Shown here one piece after another: positions 48,269 to 60,257 of a stretch of DNA of 64,000 nt (the first letter of the stretch is position 1; each line of letters starts with the position of its first letter). The DNA is taken from positions 1,604,276 to 1,668,275 of the forward strand of contig NC_012883.1 of NCBI RefSeq assembly GCF_000022545.1, written 5' to 3'. The notes below the pieces were generated by a model that was not told the DNA's origin, ran no database searches, and saw only the letters and a list, made by a program, of their open reading frames with translations. Position numbers and translations under genes: made by a program. The stretch comes from Thermococcus sibiricus MM 739 (GTDB lineage Archaea; Methanobacteriota_B; Thermococci; Thermococcales; Thermococcaceae).

Positions 48269-49531
48269 TCAGAGGTACCATTCAGCGAAATTCCCTATTT
48301 CCAGACTTTGTAGGGTTTTCATTACTCCCAGGGCAATTCCTTCAACCTCAATACCACCTTCACCCTTATTAGCGTCTCCTACAATGTAAACATTCTCCAT
48401 TGGAAATTCAACATGCTGCCCTGAGGCAACCCTATTAACTGGATTCCCATCACGATATGTCTGAACCATCAAGACTTCTCCATTCTTTTCAAGATCTGGA
48501 AAGAGGTAGTAAAGGTCTTCAATTCCAAGTCTCTGTTCTTTCTTTATATCTCTGCTTTTTAAGGCCTGGTGGGTCATTACAAGAGTGTATCCCTTCCTTG
48601 CGAGTTGGAGAGAAAGAGATGAGGGTTCATTATAACCATTTATTCTCTTGGTATCTAGGGCAAACACAACAGTATTCCCTATTCTTGGTTCCCCTTTTAG
48701 GGCTACATTAATTTTAATGCCCTCAGCAGGCTTTAGAGAATCAACTCTCTTTAAATAATTCCTATCAAATTCATCCCGTCCAAAAAGCTCCACCGTCTCC
48801 CTTATACCAATATTCGAAATGAGAATATCATAAAGGTATTCTTCTCCATCTGCAGTTATGACTCTCCCATCATCCACTTCCACCGCTTTCTTCCTTGTAA
48901 TCATTTTTCCCCCGTTTTCTCTCACAATCCTTGCAAGTTCTTCACTAACTGCCTTGCATCCGCCTTTTATAAGGCCTGGTCCACCCCACTTTAAAGTTGC
49001 CTTGATTTCCTTAGCCAATTCTATTGCAGAAACTTCTTCGGGAGCTAGACTAACTGCCCATCCAAGAAAGCTTTTTATGAAGAGATATGCAAATTCATTC
49101 TCTCCTATCTTTTCACTTAACCATTCCCATGAGTTGAGATGAGCTTCCTCCCCCTTTGGGAGTTTATTGGCCTTTATCTCTGCTAAGAGCTTCATGGCTT
49201 TAGCCTTCTCTTTTAGGCTTAGATACTTCCAGCCTTCCCTGTAGTGATATATTTTTCCATCTATGAAGAATTTTCCTTTGGGAGTTGAGTTTACTATTTC
49301 CACATTTGCATTGAGAAGCTTTAATAGATGGGCAAGTGGACCGTTCTCACCGTGGGGAACCATATGAAGAGCACCTGTTGAAAGTTGAAACCCCTTGTAC
49401 GCAATGTTGGTAAATCTCCCCCCCACAAAGGGAGATTTTTCTAAAACTGTGACATCATATCCATTCTTAACCAAAAAAGCACTGGTTAAAAGACCTCCAA
49501 GTCCAGCGCCAATTGTTACAACTTTCTTCAC
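48269..49531 (-). CDS. FAD-dependent phytoene desaturase-like oxidoreductase
   Basis: This encodes 420 residues. The start is the GTG at 49531, placed 4 bases after AAGGAGGTGAAATA. The upstream ATG lies within coaD. The FAD-binding Rossmann motif VVTIGAGLGGLLTSAFLVKNG opens the protein. The C-terminal GDANKGEGGIEVEGIALGV holds the second FAD contact. It is of the COG1233 type. A carotenoid or polyprenyl substrate is possible but not shown. It starts 4 bases after the coaD stop. Confidence 0.78.
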   Translation of the reverse strand: MKKVVTIGAGLGGLLTSAFLVKNGYDVTVLEKSPFVGGRFTNIAYKGFQLSTGALHMVPHGENGPLAHLLKLLNANVEIVNSTPKGKFFIDGKIYHYREGWKYLSLKEKAKAMKLLAEIKANKLPKGEEAHLNSWEWLSEKIGENEFAYLFIKSFLGWAVSLAPEEVSAIELAKEIKATLKWGGPGLIKGGCKAVSEELARIVRENGGKMITRKKAVEVDDGRVITADGEEYLYDILISNIGIRETVELFGRDEFDRNYLKRVDSLKPAEGIKINVALKGEPRIGNTVVFALDTKRINGYNEPSSLSLQLARKGYTLVMTHQALKSRDIKKEQRLGIEDLYYLFPDLEKNGEVLMVQTYRDGNPVNRVASGQHVEFPMENVYIVGDANKGEGGIEVEGIALGVMKTLQSLEIGNFAEWYL

Positions 49532-49535
49532 TATT

Positions 49536-50003
49536 TCACCTCCTTGGATTGCCAAAAGGGTCTATTAACCCTGCCCTTATCAAGGAAGAGCTTATTTTAC
49601 TTCCAATTTTGCTTTTAACTATGTCTATTGTAACTATATCAAGAGGTTTTAATCCTTTCTCCTTTCTTGCTTTATTAACTAAGAGAGCCCCTTTGTAGGT
49701 TTCTTCACTTACCACTATAGCATCCAAACTTCTTATTTTATCTGCAAATCCTATAGCACTATTAATTTTTATTATCCGATAATTACTATACCCATTAACC
49801 TCAAAAAACTTCAATAGATCCCTTAAACGGATATCATAAGGAAGGATTTTTTCTGCATACGGCTTGTCCTTTATCATCTCGTCAGAGGTTATACCAACAT
49901 AAACGTACCTACCTACCTCAAAGGCCTTTCTAAGAAGAGCTTTATGCCCCAAATGCAACCTATCAAAGGTTCCACCCACAACGACCTTTTTATACCTTCT
50001 CAT
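49536..50003 (-). CDS. coaD: Phosphopantetheine adenylyltransferase (archaeal type)
   Basis: This encodes 155 residues from the ATG at 50003. The nucleotidyltransferase signature is VVVGGTFDRLHLGHKALL, with KSKIGSKISSSLIR near the end corresponding to the second ATP motif. It makes dephospho-CoA from 4'-phosphopantetheine and ATP. It is followed directly by the FAD oxidoreductase. Confidence 0.9.
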   Translation of the reverse strand: MRRYKKVVVGGTFDRLHLGHKALLRKAFEVGRYVYVGITSDEMIKDKPYAEKILPYDIRLRDLLKFFEVNGYSNYRIIKINSAIGFADKIRSLDAIVVSEETYKGALLVNKARKEKGLKPLDIVTIDIVKSKIGSKISSSLIRAGLIDPFGNPRR

Positions 50004-50080
50004 CTGTATCACATCATATTCTTCTGTGCACACCAATAAATTTTTGTATTGCTATTTGAAAAACTTTTGGAGGTGAAGGG

Positions 50081-51956
<1,876 letters not shown>

Positions 51957-52006
51957 TCTCCATATCCTATACAGTTATAGAAAGCTACAATGGAACCATC
52001 TCTTAA

Positions 52007-53023
<1,017 letters not shown>

Positions 53024-53024
53024 T

Positions 53025-53855
53025 TTAAAATTTTTTCTTTATTTTCAAAGTATATTTTGGATAAATTCTCTCTGAGAACCTTACAAACTTCGTTTTTCTT
53101 GGTGATTTTTCAACCCTTATTTTTAAGTTAGAAGGCAATTGAGTATAGAACTGCCCATCAACTGTAAGAACAATCTCCCTTTCAGTCAATACTTCTATTT
53201 CTATACTGGAGCAATCAGGAACCACAAGAGGTCTAGCCGTTAACGCCACAGGAGCTAGAGGAACTAACAAAATTGCATGCAAACGGGGATCAACTAAAGG
53301 ACCCCCTGCAGATAGGGCATAGGCGGTTGAACCTGTAGGCGTTGAGATTATCAACCCATCCGCTCTTATATCTTCAGCAAGTTCGCCATCAACGTAGTAC
53401 TTGAGGTGCGTAACTTTCCCCGGAATGCTCGTAAGAATCACTACATCATTAAGCGCATCTGGTATGCTAACATCCTCAACAAACACTCTTATTTTCATTC
53501 TCTCATCAATAAAGTAGTCTCCCTCAAGTATTCTCGAAATTGCAAAAAATGTCTCTGCTGGTTCTATCTCGGCCAAAAACCCCAAAGTTCCCATGTTTAC
53601 AGCTAAAATTGGAATATCTTTTGAGGTGTTATGTTCAACTCTAAGTACAGTTCCATCGCCCCCGATTGCAATTATCATATCTACATCCATCTTTTTTAAC
53701 GATAGAACATCTTCTGAAGAAAAATGGGGAAAGTGTATATAAGCCTCCTCATCAACATAAACCTCATAATTATTAACCTTAAGAAAATCATATACCCTAT
53801 AAGCCAGCTTCAATGCTTCCTCACGATCTCTCCGAGCTACTATTCCAAACTTCAT
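53025..53855 (-). CDS. nadK: NAD kinase
   Basis: This encodes 276 residues from the ATG at 53855. The longer upstream frame lies in the flippase gene. GGDGT in [16 protein letters not shown] and the nucleotide motif [19 protein letters not shown] are diagnostic. It phosphorylates NAD to NADP, and archaeal forms can use polyphosphate. The start overlaps the upstream gene's stop by 4 bases. Confidence 0.93.
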   Translation of the reverse strand: MKFGIVARRDREEALKLAYRVYDFLKVNNYEVYVDEEAYIHFPHFSSEDVLSLKKMDVDMIIAIGGDGTVLRVEHNTSKDIPILAVNMGTLGFLAEIEPAETFFAISRILEGDYFIDERMKIRVFVEDVSIPDALNDVVILTSIPGKVTHLKYYVDGELAEDIRADGLIISTPTGSTAYALSAGGPLVDPRLHAILLVPLAPVALTARPLVVPDCSSIEIEVLTEREIVLTVDGQFYTQLPSNLKIRVEKSPRKTKFVRFSERIYPKYTLKIKKKF

Positions 53856-54871
53856 TTTCTCACACTCTTTTGAGTAAATTTTGTTCCTAGATACATACTT
53901 AGCCCTCCTCCAATAATTGTTGGAAGCCAAAAAGATATAAACCTATCTAAGACTGTTGCACTGACAGCTAAGCTTTTACTAATTCTTAAACTTAAATAAA
54001 GAGCCGAATTTACAGCTTCCGTTATTCCAACCCCTCCAGGAAGAATACTTATCATTCCCAGCGCTATTCCTGCCATTTGAACCATCAAAATTTTGTATAT
54101 CTCAAGATGATACCCAACACTCTCAAAAACAAAGTAAGTACGGAGAAGCATAAAACCCCATAGAGCTAAAGAATAGAATAAGGTCTTTCCCATAACAACT
54201 GGGTCTTTTGAAAGTTCCAAAAAAGTTTCCCTAAACTCAAAGATTGATTTCTTAAGCCTCTCCTCAATTTTTGATTCTATTCCTGCAAATCTTTCAGGGA
54301 ATATACGTTTTCCAAGGTTTGTTATTTTTGATAATAGCTTGAATGCCAAGTTTTCATTTAATGAGACCAAGAGACTTACAAAAACTATCATGAGAAGCGC
54401 TACAGTTGAAAGTGAAAGAACCGACAGTAAAAGTTTGATTTTTAAGGAAAGTGCATATTTAAACGCTACAAGAGTAAATAACAATACAGGGATAACGTCC
54501 AAAATTCTATCAGCCATAATAGTGGCAAAAACTTGCCCATAAGTACTATCAGATCTTTTAGTTATCACATACATTCTAGCAGGTTCTCCACCAGCTCTAG
54601 CCCCGGGAGTTAGATTGTTTGCAAATATCCCCACTAAGGTAGCTATTAAAATGTCCTTTGTCCTCACAACTACTTCTGCTCGTTTTAGGAAGATGCTCCA
54701 TCTAAAGACCCAAGCAAGTGTTGCAAAAACTTGCATAAGCAACGCTAAAAGGAGAAATCTCAGATCAGCCCTTATTATAAGCTCAATAGTTTCCTCTATC
54801 CCGGCCCACCACATTAAGATCAAAATCACAACAATGCCAATTCCTATTAACGCTCCATCTCTTTTCTTCAT
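53852..54871 (-). CDS. Flippase-like integral membrane protein (UPF0104/LPG synthase TM type)
   Basis: This encodes 339 residues with about eight membrane helices. Typical segments are [18 protein letters not shown] and the C-terminal [18 protein letters not shown], as in the COG0392/AglD-like family. The role is probably in lipid or glycolipid handling at the membrane. The ATG overlaps the preceding stop (TGATG), so translation is coupled to the RNA methyltransferase gene. Confidence 0.82.
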   Translation of the reverse strand: MKKRDGALIGIGIVVILILMWWAGIEETIELIIRADLRFLLLALLMQVFATLAWVFRWSIFLKRAEVVVRTKDILIATLVGIFANNLTPGARAGGEPARMYVITKRSDSTYGQVFATIMADRILDVIPVLLFTLVAFKYALSLKIKLLLSVLSLSTVALLMIVFVSLLVSLNENLAFKLLSKITNLGKRIFPERFAGIESKIEERLKKSIFEFRETFLELSKDPVVMGKTLFYSLALWGFMLLRTYFVFESVGYHLEIYKILMVQMAGIALGMISILPGGVGITEAVNSALYLSLRISKSLAVSATVLDRFISFWLPTIIGGGLSMYLGTKFTQKSVRK

Positions 54872-56022
54872 CAGCTCACCTTCCTTAGTCTCGCTATAAA
54901 AAACCCTTGGGTTTTGTGCTTGTGGGGATAAAAGCGCTGGACTTTATTAATTCCGATGCCGGGGGAACCAATGAAGAGTTTTTGTTCCTCTAGCTTTAAA
55001 CCCTTTTTCAGCATGTACTTGACATTCCCCTCATTCTCTTCATAACTTAAAGTGCAGGTTGAATAAACTAAAACCCCTCCCTTTCTAAGGCTTTTTATTG
55101 CTGCATTTATAAAGTGTTTTTGATATCTAGCAGTTGCATCTATATCTTTTGGAGTCCTTGTCTCCCATAGTTTGGGCCTAACTCCCAATGCCGTGCATGG
55201 AGCATCCAACAAAATTTTATCCGCTTGAATCCCAAGCTCAGGAAGATTTCTTGAGTCCATTTGGATTAGTTTAACATTTTTTACACCCAACCTCTCAAGT
55301 TCATTTTTCATTTTTGAGAGTCTATTCTTGGATTTGTCTAAAGCCAATATCTCTCCTCTATTTTCAAGTAATTGTGCTATATGTGAGGTCTTTCCTCCCG
55401 GTGCGGCAGTCATGTCTATTATAAGATCTCCTTCTTTGGGATCTAAAACGTGAGAAGCAACCATTGAAGGCAGAGTCTGCACATAGAAGTAACCTTTTTC
55501 ATAACTCTCTAATTCATTTAGACTTGGAAGTTTAAACTTTGGCATAGTCACCTCAACCGCCACACCCCTTGTGGCTATTATCATTTCTTTGGCATTCATC
55601 CTAGCAATGCCTATTCCCACCAAAAGTCCCTTTGGATCTCTTATTTGAACTTGGTCTCCCTCCCTAATCCCTTTATCTGCTTTTAAAACTCCAGGAGCAT
55701 ATAGTTGTGCTCCCTGATAAACACTTTCAGAGGCAAACTTATTTGCAACAACTTTGGGCAAATCGGGATTGTAATCATCTAAGAAATTTGGGCCTTCTCT
55801 CTCGAAATATATTCCCTCTTCTAAATAAGGACTCCTCTTCGGCTCTAATCCTTCCTTTCTGAGATCCTCGATAAGTCTGTCTCTACTAATCTTAAGGGTA
55901 TTCACTCTTATGTAATACTTCTCTACAGGTTCTCTTAGTGTCCTCATAAGCTCCTCCGCTTCATCTCCAAAGAAACCGTAATAATACCGCCGAAGTTCCA
56001 CTGGAAATGCTTCTTTATACAT
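54871..56022 (-). CDS. NSUN6-like RNA m5C methyltransferase with PUA domain
   Basis: This encodes 383 residues. An N-terminal NOL1-type part is followed by a PUA domain (about 95-170) and a Rossmann SAM domain with DMTAAPGGKTSHIAQLL. The two catalytic cysteines are in LLDAPCTALG and VYSTCTLS. The PUA insertion is like Pyrococcus horikoshii PH1991 and human NSUN6, which methylate C72 of tRNA. That target is inferred. Confidence 0.87.
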   Translation of the reverse strand: MYKEAFPVELRRYYYGFFGDEAEELMRTLREPVEKYYIRVNTLKISRDRLIEDLRKEGLEPKRSPYLEEGIYFEREGPNFLDDYNPDLPKVVANKFASESVYQGAQLYAPGVLKADKGIREGDQVQIRDPKGLLVGIGIARMNAKEMIIATRGVAVEVTMPKFKLPSLNELESYEKGYFYVQTLPSMVASHVLDPKEGDLIIDMTAAPGGKTSHIAQLLENRGEILALDKSKNRLSKMKNELERLGVKNVKLIQMDSRNLPELGIQADKILLDAPCTALGVRPKLWETRTPKDIDATARYQKHFINAAIKSLRKGGVLVYSTCTLSYEENEGNVKYMLKKGLKLEEQKLFIGSPGIGINKVQRFYPHKHKTQGFFIARLRKVS

Positions 56023-56031
56023 GGAATCACC

Positions 56032-56544
56032 TTAAAGTTCTAGAACACCATGTTTTTTTGCCAACTTTATGAAACCAAAAAGTTTCTCCTCTATTTCTGA
56101 GGCCTCTTCCTCCTCAACTTCAAACTGTAATACTTCTTCTTGACTTTCTGTAATAAGCCTATAAACTTCATCAGGCAACTTGGGTTTTTTGTGATTATAA
56201 ATATCCTCCAAAAAATTTTCACTTCCATAGATATAGCTTTTGGGGAATTTTTTTAAGAATTCAAGAACAAAACCCTGGCTTATTTTATCTTTAAGAATCC
56301 CAAAAACTATATAAAAGCTTTGAATAGTAGCTCCAAGCTCTCCTTGTGGTTTTATCTCAAAAGCAGGGTGTGGATAGATCATCTCTCTCCATTCACCTTC
56401 TAGATAAATATAGGCATTAAAAACTTCTTCAACAGGTTCAACTTTAAAGCCCATAGGGGAGAGTTTCTCTTTAAGCTCCTCATTCATTCTAAAAATCTCA
56501 CCCCAAATTTTATTCAAATGATTATGAATTTCAAGCAAATTCAT
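56032..56544 (-). CDS. Uncharacterised protein, DUF3201-like
   Basis: This encodes 170 residues with a helical N-terminus and a mixed core (MIYPHPAFEIKPQGELGATI). The acidic C-terminal region has a Glu-rich stretch (FEVEEEEASEIEEK). I recall similar Thermococcales proteins as DUF3201, but the match is from memory. The function is unknown. It precedes the RNA methyltransferase gene by 9 bases on the same strand. Confidence 0.6.
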   Translation of the reverse strand: MNLLEIHNHLNKIWGEIFRMNEELKEKLSPMGFKVEPVEEVFNAYIYLEGEWREMIYPHPAFEIKPQGELGATIQSFYIVFGILKDKISQGFVLEFLKKFPKSYIYGSENFLEDIYNHKKPKLPDEVYRLITESQEEVLQFEVEEEEASEIEEKLFGFIKLAKKHGVLEL

Positions 56545-56591
56545 AATACCTCACCCCTAAACCAAATATAAAAGAGAAATTTAAATGTTTA

Positions 56592-56629
56592 CCCCCATAT
56601 GCCGAAGACCCTGTTCATTAGGATGGGGG
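56592..56629. other. GC-rich inverted repeat in intergenic gap
   Basis: CCCCCAT (56592-56598) and ATGGGGG (56623-56629) flank 24 bases containing CCGAAGACCCTGTTC. The GC content is far above that of neighbouring gaps. It could be a structured leader or a terminator between two minus-strand genes. No C/D boxes are present. Confidence 0.3.
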
Positions 56630-56634
56630 GCAAA

Positions 56635-57528
56635 TCACCTTGAGAGGGCCCAGTTTAGCTCCTCTAAAATGTTTGTTTCCAAGGTTTTTTTAACTGCTGG
56701 TAATTCGAAAGTGATTTCTTTACTAAACACCTTTACACCCAATGAAAACTTTAGAGTTAATTCACTTGTCTCTCCTCTATTTATGTGTTCTGCAATCACA
56801 CTAGGCAGAACTGTTGTATCAACCAATGTCTTTATCTTAGCAGTGGCCCTCCCATTGGCTGGGATTGTAACCCCTTCCAAAAGTTCTCCCTGGGCTATTT
56901 GATGGTTATTGGCATCTATTGTATACTTAATCCCAAATAGTGGGAGAGGGAATGAATTAGGGTTATAAAGCTTTACCTCACTCAAGATCACAATAATGTC
57001 CTCCTTTACCTCTCCCCATTGAGAAGGCATGCCTTCTATGGCAGGTGTTTCTATCAAATCCCCACTGCTTTCAATACTTACATCACTAATATACGACAAC
57101 AAGTCAGTTTCCAGAGGCTGAGAAAAACTTCCCCTCAATAAAGGCAACCCAAATATCGAGCCTCGTATCTTTATCTCCACTTCACTTCGTTCTCCACTTC
57201 TTATATGCTCTTTCAAAGCATTTATCACTTCATTGCTATTAAGAACCAATACCCCTCGAGCATTCTCTTTAAGGAAACTTATCTTTAGATCTTTAAGAGT
57301 TCCTATCTTTATACCGGCCCAATATATCTCCGCCTCTTCAATGCCTCCGGAAATCGGCAATGGTTTTCCAAAATAAAGATTTATATCAAGTTCCACACTA
57401 TTTTCGTCTACATGCCCCCATGCCCCACTTATTTGGGGGCTCATTGTAAGAATAGCATAACCTAAATAAACACCCCATAAGACAAGAATCAAACTGATTA
57501 CTGCTAAAACTTTTCCCAGAACTCCCAT
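56635..57528 (-). CDS. LEA14-like membrane-anchored protein
   Basis: This encodes 297 residues from the ATG at 57528, with AGGTGATAAG upstream. One N-terminal membrane helix (VLAVISLILVLWGVYLGYAI) is followed by two beta-sandwich domains of LEA_2 type. The second has VKLYNPNSFPLPLFGIKY and IPANGRATAKIKTLVDT. It would face outside the cell. It is the last gene of the RND/surface-protein unit, and its role there is unknown. Confidence 0.72.
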   Translation of the reverse strand: MGVLGKVLAVISLILVLWGVYLGYAILTMSPQISGAWGHVDENSVELDINLYFGKPLPISGGIEEAEIYWAGIKIGTLKDLKISFLKENARGVLVLNSNEVINALKEHIRSGERSEVEIKIRGSIFGLPLLRGSFSQPLETDLLSYISDVSIESSGDLIETPAIEGMPSQWGEVKEDIIVILSEVKLYNPNSFPLPLFGIKYTIDANNHQIAQGELLEGVTIPANGRATAKIKTLVDTTVLPSVIAEHINRGETSELTLKFSLGVKVFSKEITFELPAVKKTLETNILEELNWALSR

Positions 57529-57579
57529 TCTTATCACCTGTTGAAAAGAAGGGAGTAAAAATTTAAAAAGTTTTGGACT

Positions 57580-58772
57580 CTAGCTCTTTTTTCTTCTCCA
57601 GTACGTCCATAGGACCACTATCGTAGCTAAAATTCCCAATACTGCTCCCGCTATTTTTAAATTACTCTTAGTTCTAATATTTTCCTCGACTGGAACTGTA
57701 ATCGATTCCTCAAAAACATATACATTATCATCTCCGCTTTCCTTGTCTCCAACTGCTCTAATCCGTACTTGAATTGTGTAATCTTTGGGAATGGCATTGT
57801 TTGCAATGTTTAACTCCAAAACACCCTCTCCTTCCTTGCCCGGATCAAGGGTTCCAATGTAGTCCGATCTTTTTGAAAGTGTGAAGGGCTGGTCGGCTTT
57901 TACGACACCTTCTATTATTACATTTTCAGCTTGCTCTCCACCGGTGTTTTTGACCCTTATGTACATGAGCACTTCTTGGCCCTGCATGGGCTTTTTGTCA
58001 AAACTTACCTTTTCAACGGTTATTTTTGGTTTTTCATTTACAATAATTGGTATTTTGATAATATCTTCCTTGTATTCCCCGGAAGCATCTTTATACTCTA
58101 TCTTTACTGGAATCTCATAAGTTCCACCTTTTGCATCTTCTTTAACATTTATCTTGAATATTGCCTTTGCTGAATCTCCTTGTCTTAAAGTGCCTATATT
58201 TATTATTTGTTCACTTGTCTCACTTAACTCAAAAGGTTCTTGAGGAATTGGTTTTAAAATCACGTAACGAGCGCTTCCACTACCAATATTCTCTAATTCA
58301 AAATTCATCTCCACACTATTTGCTCCAGCTAAAACCCTGCTCGGGGATGTTGAGATCTTTGAGATTATTATACGCTCTCTACCGAGAATCGGTACACCAA
58401 TAAGTCGCTCATCTGTCAATTTTTCGTCATTCGGTGCACTCAGGTATTCCAGAGAAACCTTTAATGGATAAATCCCATTTTCAAGTCTCTCATTAGTCTT
58501 TAAGTGAAACTCAAGAATTCTCTCCTCTCCTGGATTTAGTGCAGATAGGTATTTTATGTTATCTTCTCCAAGAGGTAAGAAAGCATTAATGTTCTCCCTA
58601 GCTAGCTGCTCCATAATTTGATTCAAAGCAACTTGAAGGTTTTCACTTATACTCTGACTTCCCTGTATCGGAAGACTCTGAAGAGATGAAAGATCAACTT
58701 TTGTAACTTCTCCTGGTACACTTGCTTCACTTGGTTCTATTCTAAGGGAAATGCCTTCAATTTTTCCTCCCC
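57580..58772 (-). pseudogene. C-terminal half of frameshifted surface repeat protein
   Basis: The part open from an ATG covers 57580-58626 (348 residues), but the same frame continues upstream with coding character to about 58772 (GISLRIEPSEASVPGEVTK). It contains COG1361/NEW3-type beta-sandwich repeats such as ALNPGEERILEF and VSFDKKPMQGQEVLMYIRV. It ends with a membrane helix (IAGAVLGILATIVVLWTYW) and basic RRKKS. It is the missing end of the gene at 58737-60257. The frames meet in GGGGAGGAAAAA at about 58761-58774, where one base appears to be lost. Confidence 0.75.
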
Positions 58773-60257
58773 AATATTTTTCACCTTCACTTTAAGTACA
58801 AACTCATCTCCAGGCTCTATTGCCTCGGGTTCCATATCAACACTCTCAATCTCAACAAAGGCCTGATTTCTCCTCACAACTTGGATTGAAAATTCAAAAC
58901 TTTGTTCTTTTTGTTCTTTTGAATCTCCACTAAAGTAAGATAATTTTAAAGTCATTGGATAGCTCCCAGTAACTGCATCCTCACCTACATGCAATCTAAA
59001 TGTATACTTCATAGTTTTCTCACTGTTTATCACGTAAGTGAAATGCTGATTTGTAGTGTTATCAATTAGTATTGAACCTTCTCTAAGCTCAGTTTTCGGT
59101 TTAAGCTCAACTAAAACGTTTTTTGCTTCTTCAAACCCCAAATTTCTCAGATTTACAGCAATCTCAAAGCTCTCTCCAGGGTGCACAAAATCGGGCTTTT
59201 CAACACTTTCAAGTTCGAAAGTTGCTTCTCCCTCTTGAATTACTGTTATGGCAAAGTAATTAAATCCTTGAACCATTTGCATACTATCCCCACTAGAGAC
59301 ATAGTATGCTGTTGAGATGTAAAGAGGATAAATACCCGGATCTATATTCTCATTTACTTTGAATTTAAATCCAAGAACTTTTTCTTCTTTCCCATCTAAA
59401 TACTCTATATATTTTATCGCACTATCTACAGGCAAGAGGGCACTTTGAGAAGCCACCTGAGCCAGAACTTCGGTAGCTCCGCCTCCCGGGGAGGGTGTTA
59501 AGGATATAGGTGTTGGCGAAAGAACCACTGTGACATATTTTGCCTTTAAGGCCCCTTCATTCTTAATGTGAACCTGTATTGTTACTTCATCTCCCGGTCT
59601 AATTCTTTTGGGTGTTTCGGCCCAAGTAGTGAGGTATGCTGGGATCATAGAAGCCTTCCACTCAGAAGGCCCGCTTATGCTTATTCTGGCTCCATTTGGA
59701 TAAATCTGAAGGGCTGTAATAGCAACTTTTTCTCCATCCACTTCTACTTCTACGGTCTCGTTCTCCCCTATGAGTTCAATATTTGGGTAAGTGATCGTCA
59801 TCAACAGGTCTTCTTTGGATATTCCCAGCTCTGGATGTTCCTCAACAGTTTGGAAAATCGCATCCACAATTTCTTCTTGATTTGCGTTGTTCAGCCAGAG
59901 ATAGAATTGAGTAAGCTCTATGGGATTTATTGGGTTGTATCCAAGCGTTTCTGCCATTGCATAGAGAAAAGTAGTATTTGTGAGAAGCTCTTGTATTTTG
60001 TCGGGATTTGGAACTTGAATTGACTCATAACCCATGTTCAGCACTTTGTTGTCTTTTATAACTAGTATCATGGCTTTGTATTCTTTCTCTACATAGTCCT
60101 TCCGGACATCCTGAAGGACAACCACAAGCGGACCCACAAGTATTGAGTCTCCTTTGTTAAGATAACCCTCAAAGAGAAGTTCTTCTTCTGCTGCAGCAAG
60201 ATTAATGCTACTCATGATGATTAACAGTCCTAATATAAGCCCAAAATGTTTCCTCAT
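58737..60257 (-). pseudogene. N-terminal half of frameshifted surface repeat protein (COG1361/NEW3 type)
   Basis: This encodes 506 residues with a signal peptide (LILGLLIIMSSINLAAA). Tandem CARDB/NEW3-like beta domains follow (IRPGDEVTIQVHIKNEG, VHPGESFEIAVNLRNLG, IEPGDEFVLKVKVKNIG), ending abruptly at a TAG. The intact protein would be about 892 residues, anchored by a C-terminal helix and exposed on the surface. Its start overlaps the RND gene's stop by 4 bases, so the three envelope genes form one operon. Confidence 0.75.
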
